A DNA stretch of 64,000 nt from Baekduia soli (GCF_007970665.1 NZ_CP042430.1:806001-870000); one strand, 5' to 3'. Positions 50,976 to 59,517 are shown, numbered from the stretch's first letter. Numbers and translations are program-made. The notes: generated by a model from the letters alone, not told the origin.

Positions 50976-52316
50976 CTAGAGCCCCACCCGTCCGGTGCTG
51001 TTGATGAGGGTGTTGAGCATGTCGTCCATCGTGGTCAGCGCTCGGGCGGCGGCCTGGTAGCCGCGCTGGAAGCGCACCATGTTGGCCATCTCCTCGTCCA
51101 TGGAGACGCCGGAGGTGGACTGGCGCTGCTCGGTGAGCGACCCGAGGACGCGCGTCGTCGTGTCGAGGTCGGCGTCGGCGTTGGCGGTGTCGGCGCCGAT
51201 GGACTGCACGAGGCCGGCGTAGCCGCGGTCGACCGTGCCGCCGCGCAGCGCGGCGATCGCCGTGGCGACGCTGTTGTCGCCGGCCGGGCCGCCGGAGGCG
51301 CCGGCGCTCACGGTGGTCGAGGTCGCCACGACGGCGATGTCGGCCGAGCCCGTGCCGGAGAAGATCGGGGTGCTCGACAGGCCGTTGACCGCGCCGATGA
51401 CCGAACCGGCGACGCCGTTGAGGGTCGTGCGGTAGGACGCGATCTTGGCGGCGACGTCCTGCAGGCCGCCGAGCGTGCCGCCCGGGGTGGCCGACAGCGT
51501 CGCGGCGGTCGGCATCGTGACGGTCGTCTGGGAGACGAGCGGGGTGCTCGCGCCGCCGAAGGAGACCTGGATCATCCCGGGGTAGGCGGGGTTGCCCGAG
51601 CCGTCGAGCGTCGGGTCGGGCGTGACCGAGACCTGGCCGTAGCGCGAGAGGTTGTCGAGCAGCAGGTCGCGGCGGTCCAGCAGGTCGTTGTGGGCGACGC
51701 CGGCTGCCGTGGCCTGGTTGATCTGGGTGTTGAGCTTGGCCAGCTCGTCGGCGATGGGCCGGATCGGGCCCTGGCTGCCGAGGAGGTCGGAGACCGCCGT
51801 GGTGGCCTGCGCTCCGAGGGTCGCGAGGTCGGTGTCCAGGCGCTGGAAGCCGGCGGCGACGGTCTGGGCCGTGCCGACGACGTTGGCCTTGGCCGCATCG
51901 CTCTGCGGGTTGGACGACAGCGTCTGCCAGGCGCTCCAGAACGTGTCGAGCTGGGCGCCGAGGTCCGAGGAGCTGCCGCTGCCGAGCGTCGTCTGCACCT
52001 GGGCCAGGCGCTGGGCGCCGACCTCGGCCTGGCCGCCGCTCATGTTCTGGGCGCGCCACTGCAGGTCGAGGAAGTCGTCGCGCAGGCGCCGGTAGGTCAC
52101 CACGTCGACGCCCTGGCCGAGCTGGGCGCCCTGGCCGAGCTGGTTGGCCCCGGCCGGGATGGTCAGCGTCGGGGCGGCGCCCATCACGGCCTCCTGGCGG
52201 CTGTAGCCGGGGGCCTCGACGTTGGCGATGTTGTGGGAGGTGACGTCGAGCGCGCGCTGCTGCGCGGTCAGGCCGCGCAGCGCGATGTTCAGCCCGTTGA
52301 AGGTCGAGACGCCCAT
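50976..52316 (-). CDS. flgK: Flagellar hook-associated protein FlgK (HAP1)
   Basis: 446 residues, at the short end for FlgK. It starts MGVSTFNGLNIALRGLTAQQRALDVTSHNIANVEAPGYSRQE, the family N-terminus. The C-terminus GVSMDEEMANMVRFQRGYQAAARALTTMDDMLNTLIN is also diagnostic. The middle contains the NTQINQATAAG-like segment. It forms the first hook-filament junction ring. Confidence 0.95.
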   Translation of the reverse strand: MGVSTFNGLNIALRGLTAQQRALDVTSHNIANVEAPGYSRQEAVMGAAPTLTIPAGANQLGQGAQLGQGVDVVTYRRLRDDFLDLQWRAQNMSGGQAEVGAQRLAQVQTTLGSGSSSDLGAQLDTFWSAWQTLSSNPQSDAAKANVVGTAQTVAAGFQRLDTDLATLGAQATTAVSDLLGSQGPIRPIADELAKLNTQINQATAAGVAHNDLLDRRDLLLDNLSRYGQVSVTPDPTLDGSGNPAYPGMIQVSFGGASTPLVSQTTVTMPTAATLSATPGGTLGGLQDVAAKIASYRTTLNGVAGSVIGAVNGLSSTPIFSGTGSADIAVVATSTTVSAGASGGPAGDNSVATAIAALRGGTVDRGYAGLVQSIGADTANADADLDTTTRVLGSLTEQRQSTSGVSMDEEMANMVRFQRGYQAAARALTTMDDMLNTLINSTGRVGL

Positions 52317-52319
52317 GGC

Positions 52320-52880
52320 CTAGGCCTCCAGGTCCAGGGAGCGGCGGATGCGGACCGCCTGGGCGGCGGGCGCGAGCGTGGCGCGCATCGTGGCGCCGGG
52401 CTCGCTGGGCGGCCGGTAGCCGACGTCCTCGGCGTCGATGCCCAGCTGCCGCGTCAGGTGCGAGAGGAAGGCGAGCTCCTGGCGCATGAGCGCCCGGTTG
52501 ATCGTGTGCTCGCGCTGGACCTCGGCGAGCATGCCGCGCAGCTCGGCGCTGCGGCCCTTGGCGGCGAGCGCCTCGTCGGGGTGCAGGAGGCGGACGAGCT
52601 CGTCGAGCGTGACGGCGTGCGGCGGCAGGCCGAGGCCCTGGCCGGCGGTGGTGAGCAGGCGGACGCGCTCGCGCTCGAGCGTGCTGCGGCGCTCCATCTC
52701 GCCCTGCATCTCGGCCAGGCGGGCCAGGACGCCGTCGACGTCGCGGGCGCGGATCGCCGCGCCCTGGCGCAGGACGGCGTCCAGCAGCCGCCGGGCGGAG
52801 GCCAGCTGGGCGTCGAGGTGGCGCAGCACGTCGGCGCCGAAGACCGTCGGGGGCGCCGGGGTGAGCGTCGAGCCTGTCAC
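52320..52880 (-). CDS. flgN: FlgN-like flagellar export chaperone
   Basis: 186 residues, helical throughout, with LDAQLASARRLLDAVLRQGAAIRARDVDGVLARLAEMQGEME near 20 in the FlgN pattern. FlgN holds FlgK and FlgL before export, which fits its location directly upstream of flgK (three-base gap). The last 40 residues are not conserved. Sequence identity with known FlgN is weak; context carries much of the call. Confidence 0.8.
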   Translation of the reverse strand: MTGSTLTPAPPTVFGADVLRHLDAQLASARRLLDAVLRQGAAIRARDVDGVLARLAEMQGEMERRSTLERERVRLLTTAGQGLGLPPHAVTLDELVRLLHPDEALAAKGRSAELRGMLAEVQREHTINRALMRQELAFLSHLTRQLGIDAEDVGYRPPSEPGATMRATLAPAAQAVRIRRSLDLEA

Positions 52881-53194
52881 TTGCCCGACTCCTTGAGGTT
52901 CTCGGCGATCGTGCGGGCCATGCCCAGGCCGCCCGACTGCATGATGCTGTCGGCCAGCACGCCCGGCAGCATCTGCCGGTAGGTCGTCGTCGCGGCCGAG
53001 CTGCCGTCGCCCGAGCCGTCGTCGGCGCCGCCCGAGCTGTCGGGCTGGGCGCTGTCGGAAAGCTGCTGGGTGAGCTGCTGGACGAGCTCGCGCTCGAAGC
53101 TCAGCGCCGTCTTGTACCGCGTCTTGTCGGCCTGCGTGCCGGTGCGCACGTCGGCCGGCAGCACGCGGTCGTCGATCGGGGGCAGCGCGCTCAT
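52877..53194 (-). CDS. flgJ: Rod-binding protein (FlgJ N-terminal domain)
   Basis: 105 residues, only the rod-binding domain and no muramidase. ALSFERELVQQLTQQL is followed by a serine/glycine linker and YRQMLPGVLADSIMQSGGLGMARTIAENL, the typical end. It probably chaperones rod assembly. It overlaps both neighbours by four bases (flgG and flgN). Confidence 0.88.
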   Translation of the reverse strand: MSALPPIDDRVLPADVRTGTQADKTRYKTALSFERELVQQLTQQLSDSAQPDSSGGADDGSGDGSSAATTTYRQMLPGVLADSIMQSGGLGMARTIAENLKESGK

Positions 53195-53931
53195 CGTTTC
53201 ACCTGGTTGGCGATCTCGAGGATCTGGTCCTGCGTCTGGATGGCCTTGCTGGCCAGCTGGAACGCGCGCTGGGCCTCGATCATGTCGGTCATCGCGGTGG
53301 CCTCGTCGACGTCGGAGGCCTCAAGGGTGCCCTGGTGGACGATCGTGCCCTTGCCCGCGCCGCGCGCCGCGCCGCTGCCCGTGCCGGGGATGAGCGTGTT
53401 GTCGGGGCCGCCCGTCAGCGCGCCGGGCGCGGCGACGTCGAGCAGCGTGAGCCTGCCGTAGCTGCGCCCGCCGATGGAGACCGTGCCGTCGGGGGCGATC
53501 CCGATGTTCTCGGGGTCGGTGCCGGCCGGCAGCGTGACGGGCGGCTCCACGTACTCGCCCGTGCTGAGCCTGAGCTTGCCGGTGACGTCGAGGTCGAGGT
53601 TGCCGTCGCGCGTGAGCGCCTTGGTGCCGTCGGCGAGCTTGACCTGGATGAAGCCCGGGCCCTCGAGGGCGATGTCCAGAGCACGGCCCGTGCTCTGCAG
53701 GGCGCCCTGGCCGGTCGCGCGCCCGATGGGCGTCGCGGCCGAGCCCGCGCCGATGCGGACACCCTGGGCAGCGCCGTATCCCTGCGCGTCGTCGTACACG
53801 AGATCGCGGAACGCGACACGCGCGTGCTTGTAGCCCGTCGTGTTCGTGTTCGCGAGGTCGGTCGCGACCGCGTCGAGACGCGTCTGCTGTGCCGCCATGC
53901 CGGCGGCCGCCGTGTACATGCCTTCTAGCAC
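53191..53931 (-). CDS. flgG: Flagellar basal-body rod protein, FlgG/FlgF family
   Basis: 246 residues from a GTG at 53931, chosen because family members begin four residues before YTAAAGM and an AGGAGA lies eleven bases upstream. Features are MYTAAAGMAAQQTRLDAVATDLANTNTTGYKHARVAF, GPGFIQVKLADGTKALTRDGNLDLD near 92 and a C-terminal MTDMIEAQRAFQLASKAIQTQDQILEIANQ. It forms the distal rod. The paralogue at 54111-54803 is upstream; which is FlgF and which FlgG is not certain. Confidence 0.9.
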   Translation of the reverse strand: MLEGMYTAAAGMAAQQTRLDAVATDLANTNTTGYKHARVAFRDLVYDDAQGYGAAQGVRIGAGSAATPIGRATGQGALQSTGRALDIALEGPGFIQVKLADGTKALTRDGNLDLDVTGKLRLSTGEYVEPPVTLPAGTDPENIGIAPDGTVSIGGRSYGRLTLLDVAAPGALTGGPDNTLIPGTGSGAARGAGKGTIVHQGTLEASDVDEATAMTDMIEAQRAFQLASKAIQTQDQILEIANQVKR

Positions 53932-54020
53932 TTGATTCCGGGTCTCCTGAAAGGAGGGGTGGAGCTCCGGCTTCCGCCATACGGGCGGTCCAGCCGAACG
54001 GGGCTCCTCTGTCCTCCCGG

Positions 54021-54047
54021 TGATCGGCAAGGACCGAACCGACTTGA
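54021..54047 (-). promoter_or_regulatory. Sigma-28-type promoter upstream of flgG
   Basis: Minus-strand TCAAGTCG-N11-GCCGATCA, close to the FliA consensus TAAAGTTT-N11-GCCGATAA. Predicted start of transcription about 75 bases before the flgG GTG. Confidence 0.75.
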
Positions 54048-54110
54048 ATGCGGGGCGTTCTGCACCCGCGCGCGCCGGCCGTGGGTGGACGATCGTCGGG
54101 GGAGGCCGGG

Positions 54111-54803
54111 TCAGCCGGGGAGGTTGCCGACCTGGCCGGCAGCCTGCTGCAGGCTCTGGTCGATCGTCTGGATGGCCTTCTGCCCCGCCTCGAAGGCGCG
54201 CAGGGAGGCCATCATGTCGACCATCGTCCGGGCCGCGTCGACGCCCGAGGACTCCAGGCCCCCGGAGACGACGGTGCCGGTCGCGGCGGCGGAGCCCGCC
54301 GTGCCGCTGAAGAGCGAGTCGCCCTGCTTGGTGACGCCCGTCAGGGCGAAGCAGCCGACCTTCTTGACGTCGACGGTGCCGTCGGCGCTGAGCTTGACGG
54401 GCTGCCTGTCGGTGCCGAGGACCTGCTGGCCCGAGGCGTCGACGAGCGTGCGGTCGGGGGCTGCCTGGAACGACCCGTCCCGCGTGTAGCGGACGCCGTT
54501 GGCGGTCTTGATCGCGAAGTAACCCTCACCCGAGACGGCGAGGTCCAGCGGCTGGCCGGTGTCGCGCAGCCCCTCGGGCGTGAGGTCGGTGACGGTCTTG
54601 GTGATGAGCGGGCCGGCGCCGAGCGGGCCGACGGTCTGGCCCGTCTTGGTGTTCTGCAGCAGCAGGTCGCCGAATGAGCGCTGGACGCTGCGGTCGGACT
54701 TGTAGCCCGGCGTGGCCGCGTTGGCCAGGTCGTTGGCGATCTGGTCCTGGCGGGCCATCTCGGCGACCATGCCGGCAGCGGCGATGTAGAGGCCTCGTTC
54801 CAT
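54111..54803 (-). CDS. flgF: Flagellar basal-body rod protein, FlgF/FlgG family
   Basis: 230 residues. The N-terminus MERGLYIAAAGMVAEMARQDQIANDLANAATPGYKSD and C-terminus RTMVDMMASLRAFEAGQKAIQTIDQSLQQAAGQVGNL define the rod/hook family; GEGYFAIKTANGVRYTRDGSF lies near 92. It forms part of the proximal rod. A sigma-28-like site ends ten bases before its ATG, which would make a nearly leaderless mRNA. The 179-base gap to flgG contains that gene's promoter. Confidence 0.9.
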   Translation of the reverse strand: MERGLYIAAAGMVAEMARQDQIANDLANAATPGYKSDRSVQRSFGDLLLQNTKTGQTVGPLGAGPLITKTVTDLTPEGLRDTGQPLDLAVSGEGYFAIKTANGVRYTRDGSFQAAPDRTLVDASGQQVLGTDRQPVKLSADGTVDVKKVGCFALTGVTKQGDSLFSGTAGSAAATGTVVSGGLESSGVDAARTMVDMMASLRAFEAGQKAIQTIDQSLQQAAGQVGNLPG

Positions 54804-54812
54804 CGATCAGGA

Positions 54813-54839
54813 CAGTCGGTCGTGGTCGGGGATCCTTGA
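54813..54839 (-). promoter_or_regulatory. Sigma-28-type promoter immediately upstream of flgF
   Basis: Minus-strand TCAAGGAT-N11-ACCGACTG. It has the same TCAAG-N14-ACCGA frame as the other sites, but a weaker -10, and it lies so close that the mRNA would be leaderless. Confidence 0.45.
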
Positions 54840-54872
54840 GCATGTTCGACGACCTGCGAACCTCCCGTCCCG

Positions 54873-55448
54873 ATGCCCGGCCCCGTCGACGTCGTCCTGC
54901 TGCGCGGACTGCTGCCCGACGTCACGCTGCGCCCCGGGGCGATCCTCAGCGGCCGCGTCCTGGACGCCCGCACGCTCGTGCTCGCCGGCGTGCGCCTCGC
55001 CGCCCGGCTGCCCGAGGGCGTGGAGGCCGGCCAGCACCTGCGCCTGCGCGTGGAGGAGGCCGGCAGCGAGCGCATCCACCTGCGCGTCGTCGAGCAGGCG
55101 CCGGCCGCGCCGGCCGCGCCGGCCGCGATCCCGCCGGCCGCCTACGCGCTGGCGCTGCCCGGCGGCGCGGCGGCGCGGGTCTTCGTGCAGGAGCGCGAGG
55201 ACGCCGCCGGCCGCGGCGGGCGGGCCGCGGCCCGCTCGGTGGTCGTGCGCTACGACTCCCCCACGCTCGGGCGGATGGACGTGCGCCTGGACCGCGGGGC
55301 GGCCGCGGTGCACGTCAGCGCGGGCGAGGCGGCCGACCGCGTGCGCGGGGCGGCCGACGTCCTGCGCGAGGCGCTGAGCCGCGTGGCCGGCGCGCCCGTC
55401 CAGGTCACCGTCCACCCCAGGGAGGAGACGCTGGATGTCCGGGCCTGA
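54873..55448 (+). CDS. FliK-like (hook-length control C-domain) protein
   Basis: 191 residues. An N-terminal half with VTLRPGAILSGRVLD and a proline/alanine linker precede a C-terminal region, SVVVRYDSPTLGRMDVRLDRGAAAVHVSAGEAADRVRGAADVLREALSRVAG. This is the Flg_hook pattern of FliK, in which a strand-rich core is followed by a helix. It is coupled by a 14-base overlap to an FlhB-like gene, matching the ylqG-ylqH pair of Firmicutes. Possible role in substrate switching of the export gate (inference). Confidence 0.65.
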   Translation: MPGPVDVVLLRGLLPDVTLRPGAILSGRVLDARTLVLAGVRLAARLPEGVEAGQHLRLRVEEAGSERIHLRVVEQAPAAPAAPAAIPPAAYALALPGGAAARVFVQEREDAAGRGGRAAARSVVVRYDSPTLGRMDVRLDRGAAAVHVSAGEAADRVRGAADVLREALSRVAGAPVQVTVHPREETLDVRA

Positions 55449-55743
55449 GCGCCGGCGGCGGGCCGCGGCGCTGCGCTACGACCAGGAGGCCGGCGGGGCG
55501 CCGCGCGTGGTGGCGGCGGGGCCCGGGCTGGTGGCCGACCGCATCCTCGAGCTGGCCCGTGAGCAGGGCATCCCGGTGCGCGAGGAGCCGGCGCTGGTGG
55601 AGGCCCTGGCGCGGCTGGAGCTCGAGCAGGAGATCCCCGAGGAGCTGTTCGTCGCCGTGGCCGAGGTCCTCGTGTGGGCCTACGGCCTCGAAGCTGCGGG
55701 ACGCCCGCCCAGGGGGCGGGGTCCCGGGAGCGGGCGCGCCTGA
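55435..55743 (+). CDS. FlhB-like C-terminal domain protein (FhlB/YlqH type)
   Basis: 102 residues. AALRYDQEAGGAPRVVAAGPGLVADRILELAREQGIPVREEPALVEALARLELEQEIPEELFVAVAEVLVWAY follows the cytoplasmic domain of FlhB after its cleavage site. The NPTH autocleavage motif and membrane part are absent, as in FhlB/YlqH stand-alone proteins. A basic glycine-rich tail ends it. It may bind export-gate partners in place of FlhB-C. It converges on fliA with a G/C-rich 54-base gap. Confidence 0.85.
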   Translation: MSGPERRRRAAALRYDQEAGGAPRVVAAGPGLVADRILELAREQGIPVREEPALVEALARLELEQEIPEELFVAVAEVLVWAYGLEAAGRPPRGRGPGSGRA

Positions 55744-55797
55744 CCCGGCGCGCCCACGCGACAGCGGGGTCCCGTGCCGCTGCCGCGGGGAGGAGCC

Positions 55798-56616
55798 CTA
55801 CGCGACGGCGCGGAAGAGCGGCGCGTCGTCGTCGAGCTGCGCGCGCAGCGTCTTCTTGAGCTGGCCGTGGATCTGGCAGACCCGCGACTCGCTGACGCCG
55901 AGGATCTCGCCGATCTCGGCCAGCGTCATGTTCTTGACGTAGAGGAGCACCGCGACCTCGCGCTCGCGCTGGGGCAGCCGGGCGAAGGCCTCGCGGAACC
56001 TGTCCTTGGCCTGCTCCTTGGCGGCCGCGTGCAGCGGGTCGGCCGACGCGTCGGTCGAGGCGATGGTGTCGATGCGCTCGATCGTGGTCTCGTCGTCGCT
56101 GAGGACGAGCGTGTTGAGCGAGGTGAGGTCGGACTGGGTGATCTCGTCGCGGCGCTTGCGCAGCTCGGCGACCGTGGTGCCCATCGACTCGGCGAGCTCG
56201 GCCTGCGAGGGCCGGCGGCCGTGCAGCGTCGTGAACTCGTCGGCGGCGCGCTCGATGTCGCGCTCCCAGCGGCGGACGGAGCGGGGGGCCCAGTCCTGGC
56301 GGCGCAGCTCGTCCAGGACGGCGCCGTGGATGCGCGTCCAGGCGTACTGCTCCAGCGTGGCGCCCTTGGCCGGGTCGTAGCGCTCGATGGACTGGATGAG
56401 CGCCTCGAGGCCGCAGGAGATGAAGTCCTCCACCTCGCAGCGGGCCGGCATCTCGCGGACCTTCTTGTAGACGATGTACTTGACCAGCGGGGCGAAGGTC
56501 AGCACGAGGCGGTCGCGCACGGCGCGGTCGTTCGTGCGGCGGTACTCCTTCCAGAGCGCGAGCGTGTCCTCGGAGGAGAGGCGGCGCTTGGAGGTGGTGG
56601 CGGTGGCGAGGCTCAC
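55798..56616 (-). CDS. fliA: RNA polymerase sigma factor, FliA/WhiG (sigma-28) family
   Basis: 272 residues from a GTG with AAGGAGC upstream. Region 2 contains RLVLTFAPLVKYIVYKKV, FISCGLEALIQSIERYDP and TLEQYAWTRIHGAVLDELRRQDWAPRSVRR; region 3 contains RRPSQAELAESMGTTVAELRKR; region 4 contains LPQREREVAVLLYVKNMTLAEIGEILGVSESRVCQIH. It should direct polymerase to the TCAAG-N14-RCCGA sites seen before nearby flagellar units. Its own 5' region holds three phased AACCTGCA repeats on the opposite strand. Confidence 0.95.
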   Translation of the reverse strand: MSLATATTSKRRLSSEDTLALWKEYRRTNDRAVRDRLVLTFAPLVKYIVYKKVREMPARCEVEDFISCGLEALIQSIERYDPAKGATLEQYAWTRIHGAVLDELRRQDWAPRSVRRWERDIERAADEFTTLHGRRPSQAELAESMGTTVAELRKRRDEITQSDLTSLNTLVLSDDETTIERIDTIASTDASADPLHAAAKEQAKDRFREAFARLPQREREVAVLLYVKNMTLAEIGEILGVSESRVCQIHGQLKKTLRAQLDDDAPLFRAVA

Positions 56617-56752
56617 GGGTGTGCTCCTTGAACTGGGGGGACGCTGGAGATATCGGCCCACCCCCGAACCTTCCGTATCCCCGGTATCCGGTACCGAGGG
56701 GGGGACATGCGGCCAGGCGCGGTCTCCCCACTTCTGGGGATGGTCCCCGGCG

Positions 56753-56781
56753 AACCTGCAACGAACCTGCAAAAACCTGCA
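56753..56781 (+). repeat. Three helically phased AACCTGCA direct repeats
   Basis: Copies begin at 56753, 56764 and 56774, that is 11 and 10 bases apart, on one face of the helix, about 140-165 bases upstream of the fliA start. This spacing is typical of an activator or repressor array. Confidence 0.6.
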
Positions 56782-56872
56782 CAAGACGAGCCCCGAACCC
56801 TCCGCGGCCCGAACGGGTACGGGCTCGCGGTCGTCCGGCCGGCCCCGAACGCCGGCCGGCCGACCGCCCTGC

Positions 56873-56899
56873 TCAAGGGCCCTGTTCGACGGCCGACGA
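56873..56899 (+). promoter_or_regulatory. Sigma-28-type promoter upstream of the glycosyltransferase
   Basis: TCAAGGGC-N11-GCCGACGA. The predicted start gives a leader of about 50 bases with AAGGAG before the ATG. Confidence 0.7.
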
Positions 56900-56957
56900 C
56901 GGAGGGTGGCGGACACCCACTCCGTCCTCCGATCCCTCCAAGGAGCCCTCAGCACCC

Positions 56958-59384
56958 ATGGCGCTTCGCCTCGTCCAGCCGGTCGACGGACCGGCGGCCA
57001 CCAAGCCGTCCGCCGCACGCGTCCCGCTCACGGGCCTCCCGGCCGTCGCCCACGTCACCAACCGCGCCGCCGGCCTGCTCGCCGCGCGCGACCTCGACGG
57101 CTGGCGCGGCCTGGTCCAGGCCGCCGGCGAGCTGCCCGACGTCCACGACCGCTACCTCGCGCGCCGCCTGCTCCTCGAGTCCACGCTCGGCCAGCGCACG
57201 CTCTCGGGCGCGGCCCTGGCCGAGACGTTCCTCGCCGGCGCCCTCGCCGGCCTCGGCGTCCTCGAGCTCGAGCCGCGCGAGCCCGTCCTGCTCAACCTCG
57301 CCGGCGTGCTCCTCTACGAGCTCGGCGTCCTCGTCGCCGCCGAGGCGCTCTTCCGCGCCGCCCACCGCCTCGACCCCGAGCTGCCCGACGTGTCGCGCAA
57401 CCTGCGCGAGTGCCGGCGCCGGCGCAAGCAGGGCGCCGGGCTGCCCCAGGGCCTGCCCGCCACCGTGCTGCGTGCCCTGCGCCCCATCGGCCCGCGCGCC
57501 CAGCGCGTCGCCCAGCGCGCGGTGCCCGCCACGGGCCTCACGCTGAGCCTGTGCATGATCGTCAAGGACGAGGAGGCCATGCTCCCGCGCTGCCTGGCCG
57601 CCGTCGCCGGCCACGTCGACGAGCTCATCGTCGTCGACACGGGCTCCCAGGACCGGACGGTGGAGATCGCCGAGTCCTTCGGCGCGCGCGTCCTGCACCA
57701 CACGTGGGACGGCGACTTCGCCGCCGCGCGCAACGTGAGCCTCGAGGCCGCCACGGGCGACTGGCTCATGTACCTGGACGCCGACGAGGTCCTGGTGGAG
57801 GGCGACGGTCCCCGCCTGCGCGAGCTGCTCGGCCACACCTGGCGCGAGGGCTTCTTCCTCACGGAGACCAACCACGTCGGCGACCTCGAGGACGGCGCCG
57901 CGGTCACCCACAACGCGCTGCGCCTGTTCCGCAACCGACCGGAGTACCGCTTCGAGGGCCGCGTCCACGAGCAGTTCGCCCATCGCCTGCCGAACGTCCC
58001 CGAGCGCCTCGAGCCCTCCGGCGTGCGCATCGAGCACTTCGGCTACCTCGGCGCCGTGCGCGACGCCAAGGAGAAGTCGCGCCGCAACCTCGAGCTGCTC
58101 GAGCGCCAGATCGCCGACGGCGTCGACACGCCGTTCCTGCACTTCAACCTCGGCTCCGAGCGCGCCGCCTCCGGCGACATCCCGGGCTCGCTGACGCACC
58201 TGCGCACGGCGTGGGAGCAGCTGGCCGGCGATCGCGAGCGCACCGTCTACGGCTACTTCCCGTCGCTGTGCTCGCGGTTCGTCAAGGCGCTGGGCGCCAA
58301 CGGCCTGCACGACGAGGCCCTCGCCGTCGCCGACGAGGCGCTGGGCCTGCTGCCCGGCTTCACCGACGTCGTGCTGGAGCAGGCGATGACCCACCGCCGG
58401 CTCGGCGACCGCGACGGCGCGATAGCCCTGTACGAGCGGTGCCTGGAGATGGGCGACGCGCCCGCGCGCTACAGCGCGACCGTCGGCGCCGGGACCTTCC
58501 ACGCCCGCGTCCTGCTCAGCGAGCTGCTCATCGGCGCGGGCCGGCCGGACGAGGCCGAGAAGCACCTGCACCACGTGCTCGTCCACCACCCGAACTTCAT
58601 CGGCGGCGTCGAGCCCTACGCCAAGCTGCTCATCCGCCGCGGGGTGCCCGCCGCCGAGGCGGCCGCCCGCGTCCATGCCCTCGTGCCCGAGCCCACGCCG
58701 GGCCAGCGCTTCCTGCTGGCCGTGCCGCTCTACGAGGCCGGAGCCGTCGAGGTCGCCGAGACCGAGCTGCGCGCGGTGCTCGCCGCCCAGCCCGGCGCCC
58801 ACGCCGCGCGGGTCGCGCTGGCCGAGGCCCTGCTGAGCCAGAACCGCCTCGACGAGGCGGCACGCACGGCGCTGGCCGTCGACCCCGAGGCGCTGCACGG
58901 CCCGGCGGCCGCCAGCACCGCGCTGTTCGCCCGCCTGGCCGGCCGGGTCCCCGAGGCCTTCGTCGTCGAGGCGCTGCAGTATGCCCGCGAGGCGCGCCTC
59001 GGCGAGGCCGAGCTCGCCGCCTTCGGCGCCTGGCACCGCGGCGCACCGGCGCCCGCGTCGGTCCCCGCGGAGGCCGCGAGCCTCGTCGCGGTGATGCTCG
59101 AGGCGCTGGCGCGCCTGGAGGACTTCGACGGCTTCGAGCGCCTGGCCGCGGTGGCCGACGCGCTGGCGCTCCCCGAGCGCGAGCGGCGCGAGCTCCTGGC
59201 GACCGTGTACCTGCGCCGCGGCTACCTGGACTCCGCCGCGGCCGAGTGGATCGGCGTCGTGGAGCGCGGCGGCCCCGACGAGCGCGCCATGCTCGGCCTC
59301 GCGCGGGTCGCCGAGGCCCGCGGTCTGGACGAGGACGCCGAGATCTTCCGCGCCGAGGCCCGCCGTCTCGGAGGCGTCGTCTGA
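56958..59384 (+). CDS. Family 2 glycosyltransferase with TPR repeats, probable flagellin modification
   Basis: 808 residues. The N-terminal helical region (about 1-180) includes a TPR-like pair. The GT2 domain (about 190-380) has LSLCMIVKDEEAMLPRCL, ELIVVDTGSQDRTVEIA and the metal-binding DAD in WLMYLDADEVL. The rest (about 390-800) is TPR-like helices with repeats such as HDEALAVADEALGLLPG and RLDEAARTALAVDP. Location inside the flagellar cluster behind a sigma-28-type promoter suggests O-glycosylation of flagellin. The sugar donor is unknown. Confidence 0.88.
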   Translation: MALRLVQPVDGPAATKPSAARVPLTGLPAVAHVTNRAAGLLAARDLDGWRGLVQAAGELPDVHDRYLARRLLLESTLGQRTLSGAALAETFLAGALAGLGVLELEPREPVLLNLAGVLLYELGVLVAAEALFRAAHRLDPELPDVSRNLRECRRRRKQGAGLPQGLPATVLRALRPIGPRAQRVAQRAVPATGLTLSLCMIVKDEEAMLPRCLAAVAGHVDELIVVDTGSQDRTVEIAESFGARVLHHTWDGDFAAARNVSLEAATGDWLMYLDADEVLVEGDGPRLRELLGHTWREGFFLTETNHVGDLEDGAAVTHNALRLFRNRPEYRFEGRVHEQFAHRLPNVPERLEPSGVRIEHFGYLGAVRDAKEKSRRNLELLERQIADGVDTPFLHFNLGSERAASGDIPGSLTHLRTAWEQLAGDRERTVYGYFPSLCSRFVKALGANGLHDEALAVADEALGLLPGFTDVVLEQAMTHRRLGDRDGAIALYERCLEMGDAPARYSATVGAGTFHARVLLSELLIGAGRPDEAEKHLHHVLVHHPNFIGGVEPYAKLLIRRGVPAAEAAARVHALVPEPTPGQRFLLAVPLYEAGAVEVAETELRAVLAAQPGAHAARVALAEALLSQNRLDEAARTALAVDPEALHGPAAASTALFARLAGRVPEAFVVEALQYAREARLGEAELAAFGAWHRGAPAPASVPAEAASLVAVMLEALARLEDFDGFERLAAVADALALPERERRELLATVYLRRGYLDSAAAEWIGVVERGGPDERAMLGLARVAEARGLDEDAEIFRAEARRLGGVV

Positions 59385-59435
59385 CATGTGCGCCGCCACC
59401 CCGTCGGAAACTCGGCCGATCGTCCAGGGGCCCGC

Positions 59436-59462
59436 TCAAGGGTCCCCCTGGGGCACCGATCA
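59436..59462 (+). promoter_or_regulatory. Sigma-28-type promoter upstream of flaG-fliD
   Basis: TCAAGGGT-N11-ACCGATCA; predicted leader about 50 bases to the ATG at 59518. Confidence 0.7.
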
Positions 59463-59517
59463 GGGAGAGGACAGGGGCGGCCCATGGACGGGCCGGACGT
59501 ACTTCGAAAGGACGCAC

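Larger units (their letters stand above)
56617..56957. other. Divergent fliA/glycosyltransferase control region
   Basis: 341 bases without a gene. From left to right: the fliA leader; a CGGTA-N5-TACCG inverted repeat near 56680-56695; three AACCTGCA repeats; a long GGCCGGCC-rich tract near 56838-56862; and a sigma-28-type site before the glycosyltransferase gene. Confidence 0.6.

Noticed and set aside
56640-56670. GCCGATAT on the minus strand before fliA as an autoregulatory sigma-28 -10
   Set aside because: No TCAAG lies at the 14-base spacing shared by the other sites; the -35 region reads GGAAG at 12 bases.
59405-59420. GCCGATCG upstream of flaG
   Set aside because: A second, fully spaced TCAAG-N14-ACCGA site lies nearer the gene; this one lacks a matching -35.
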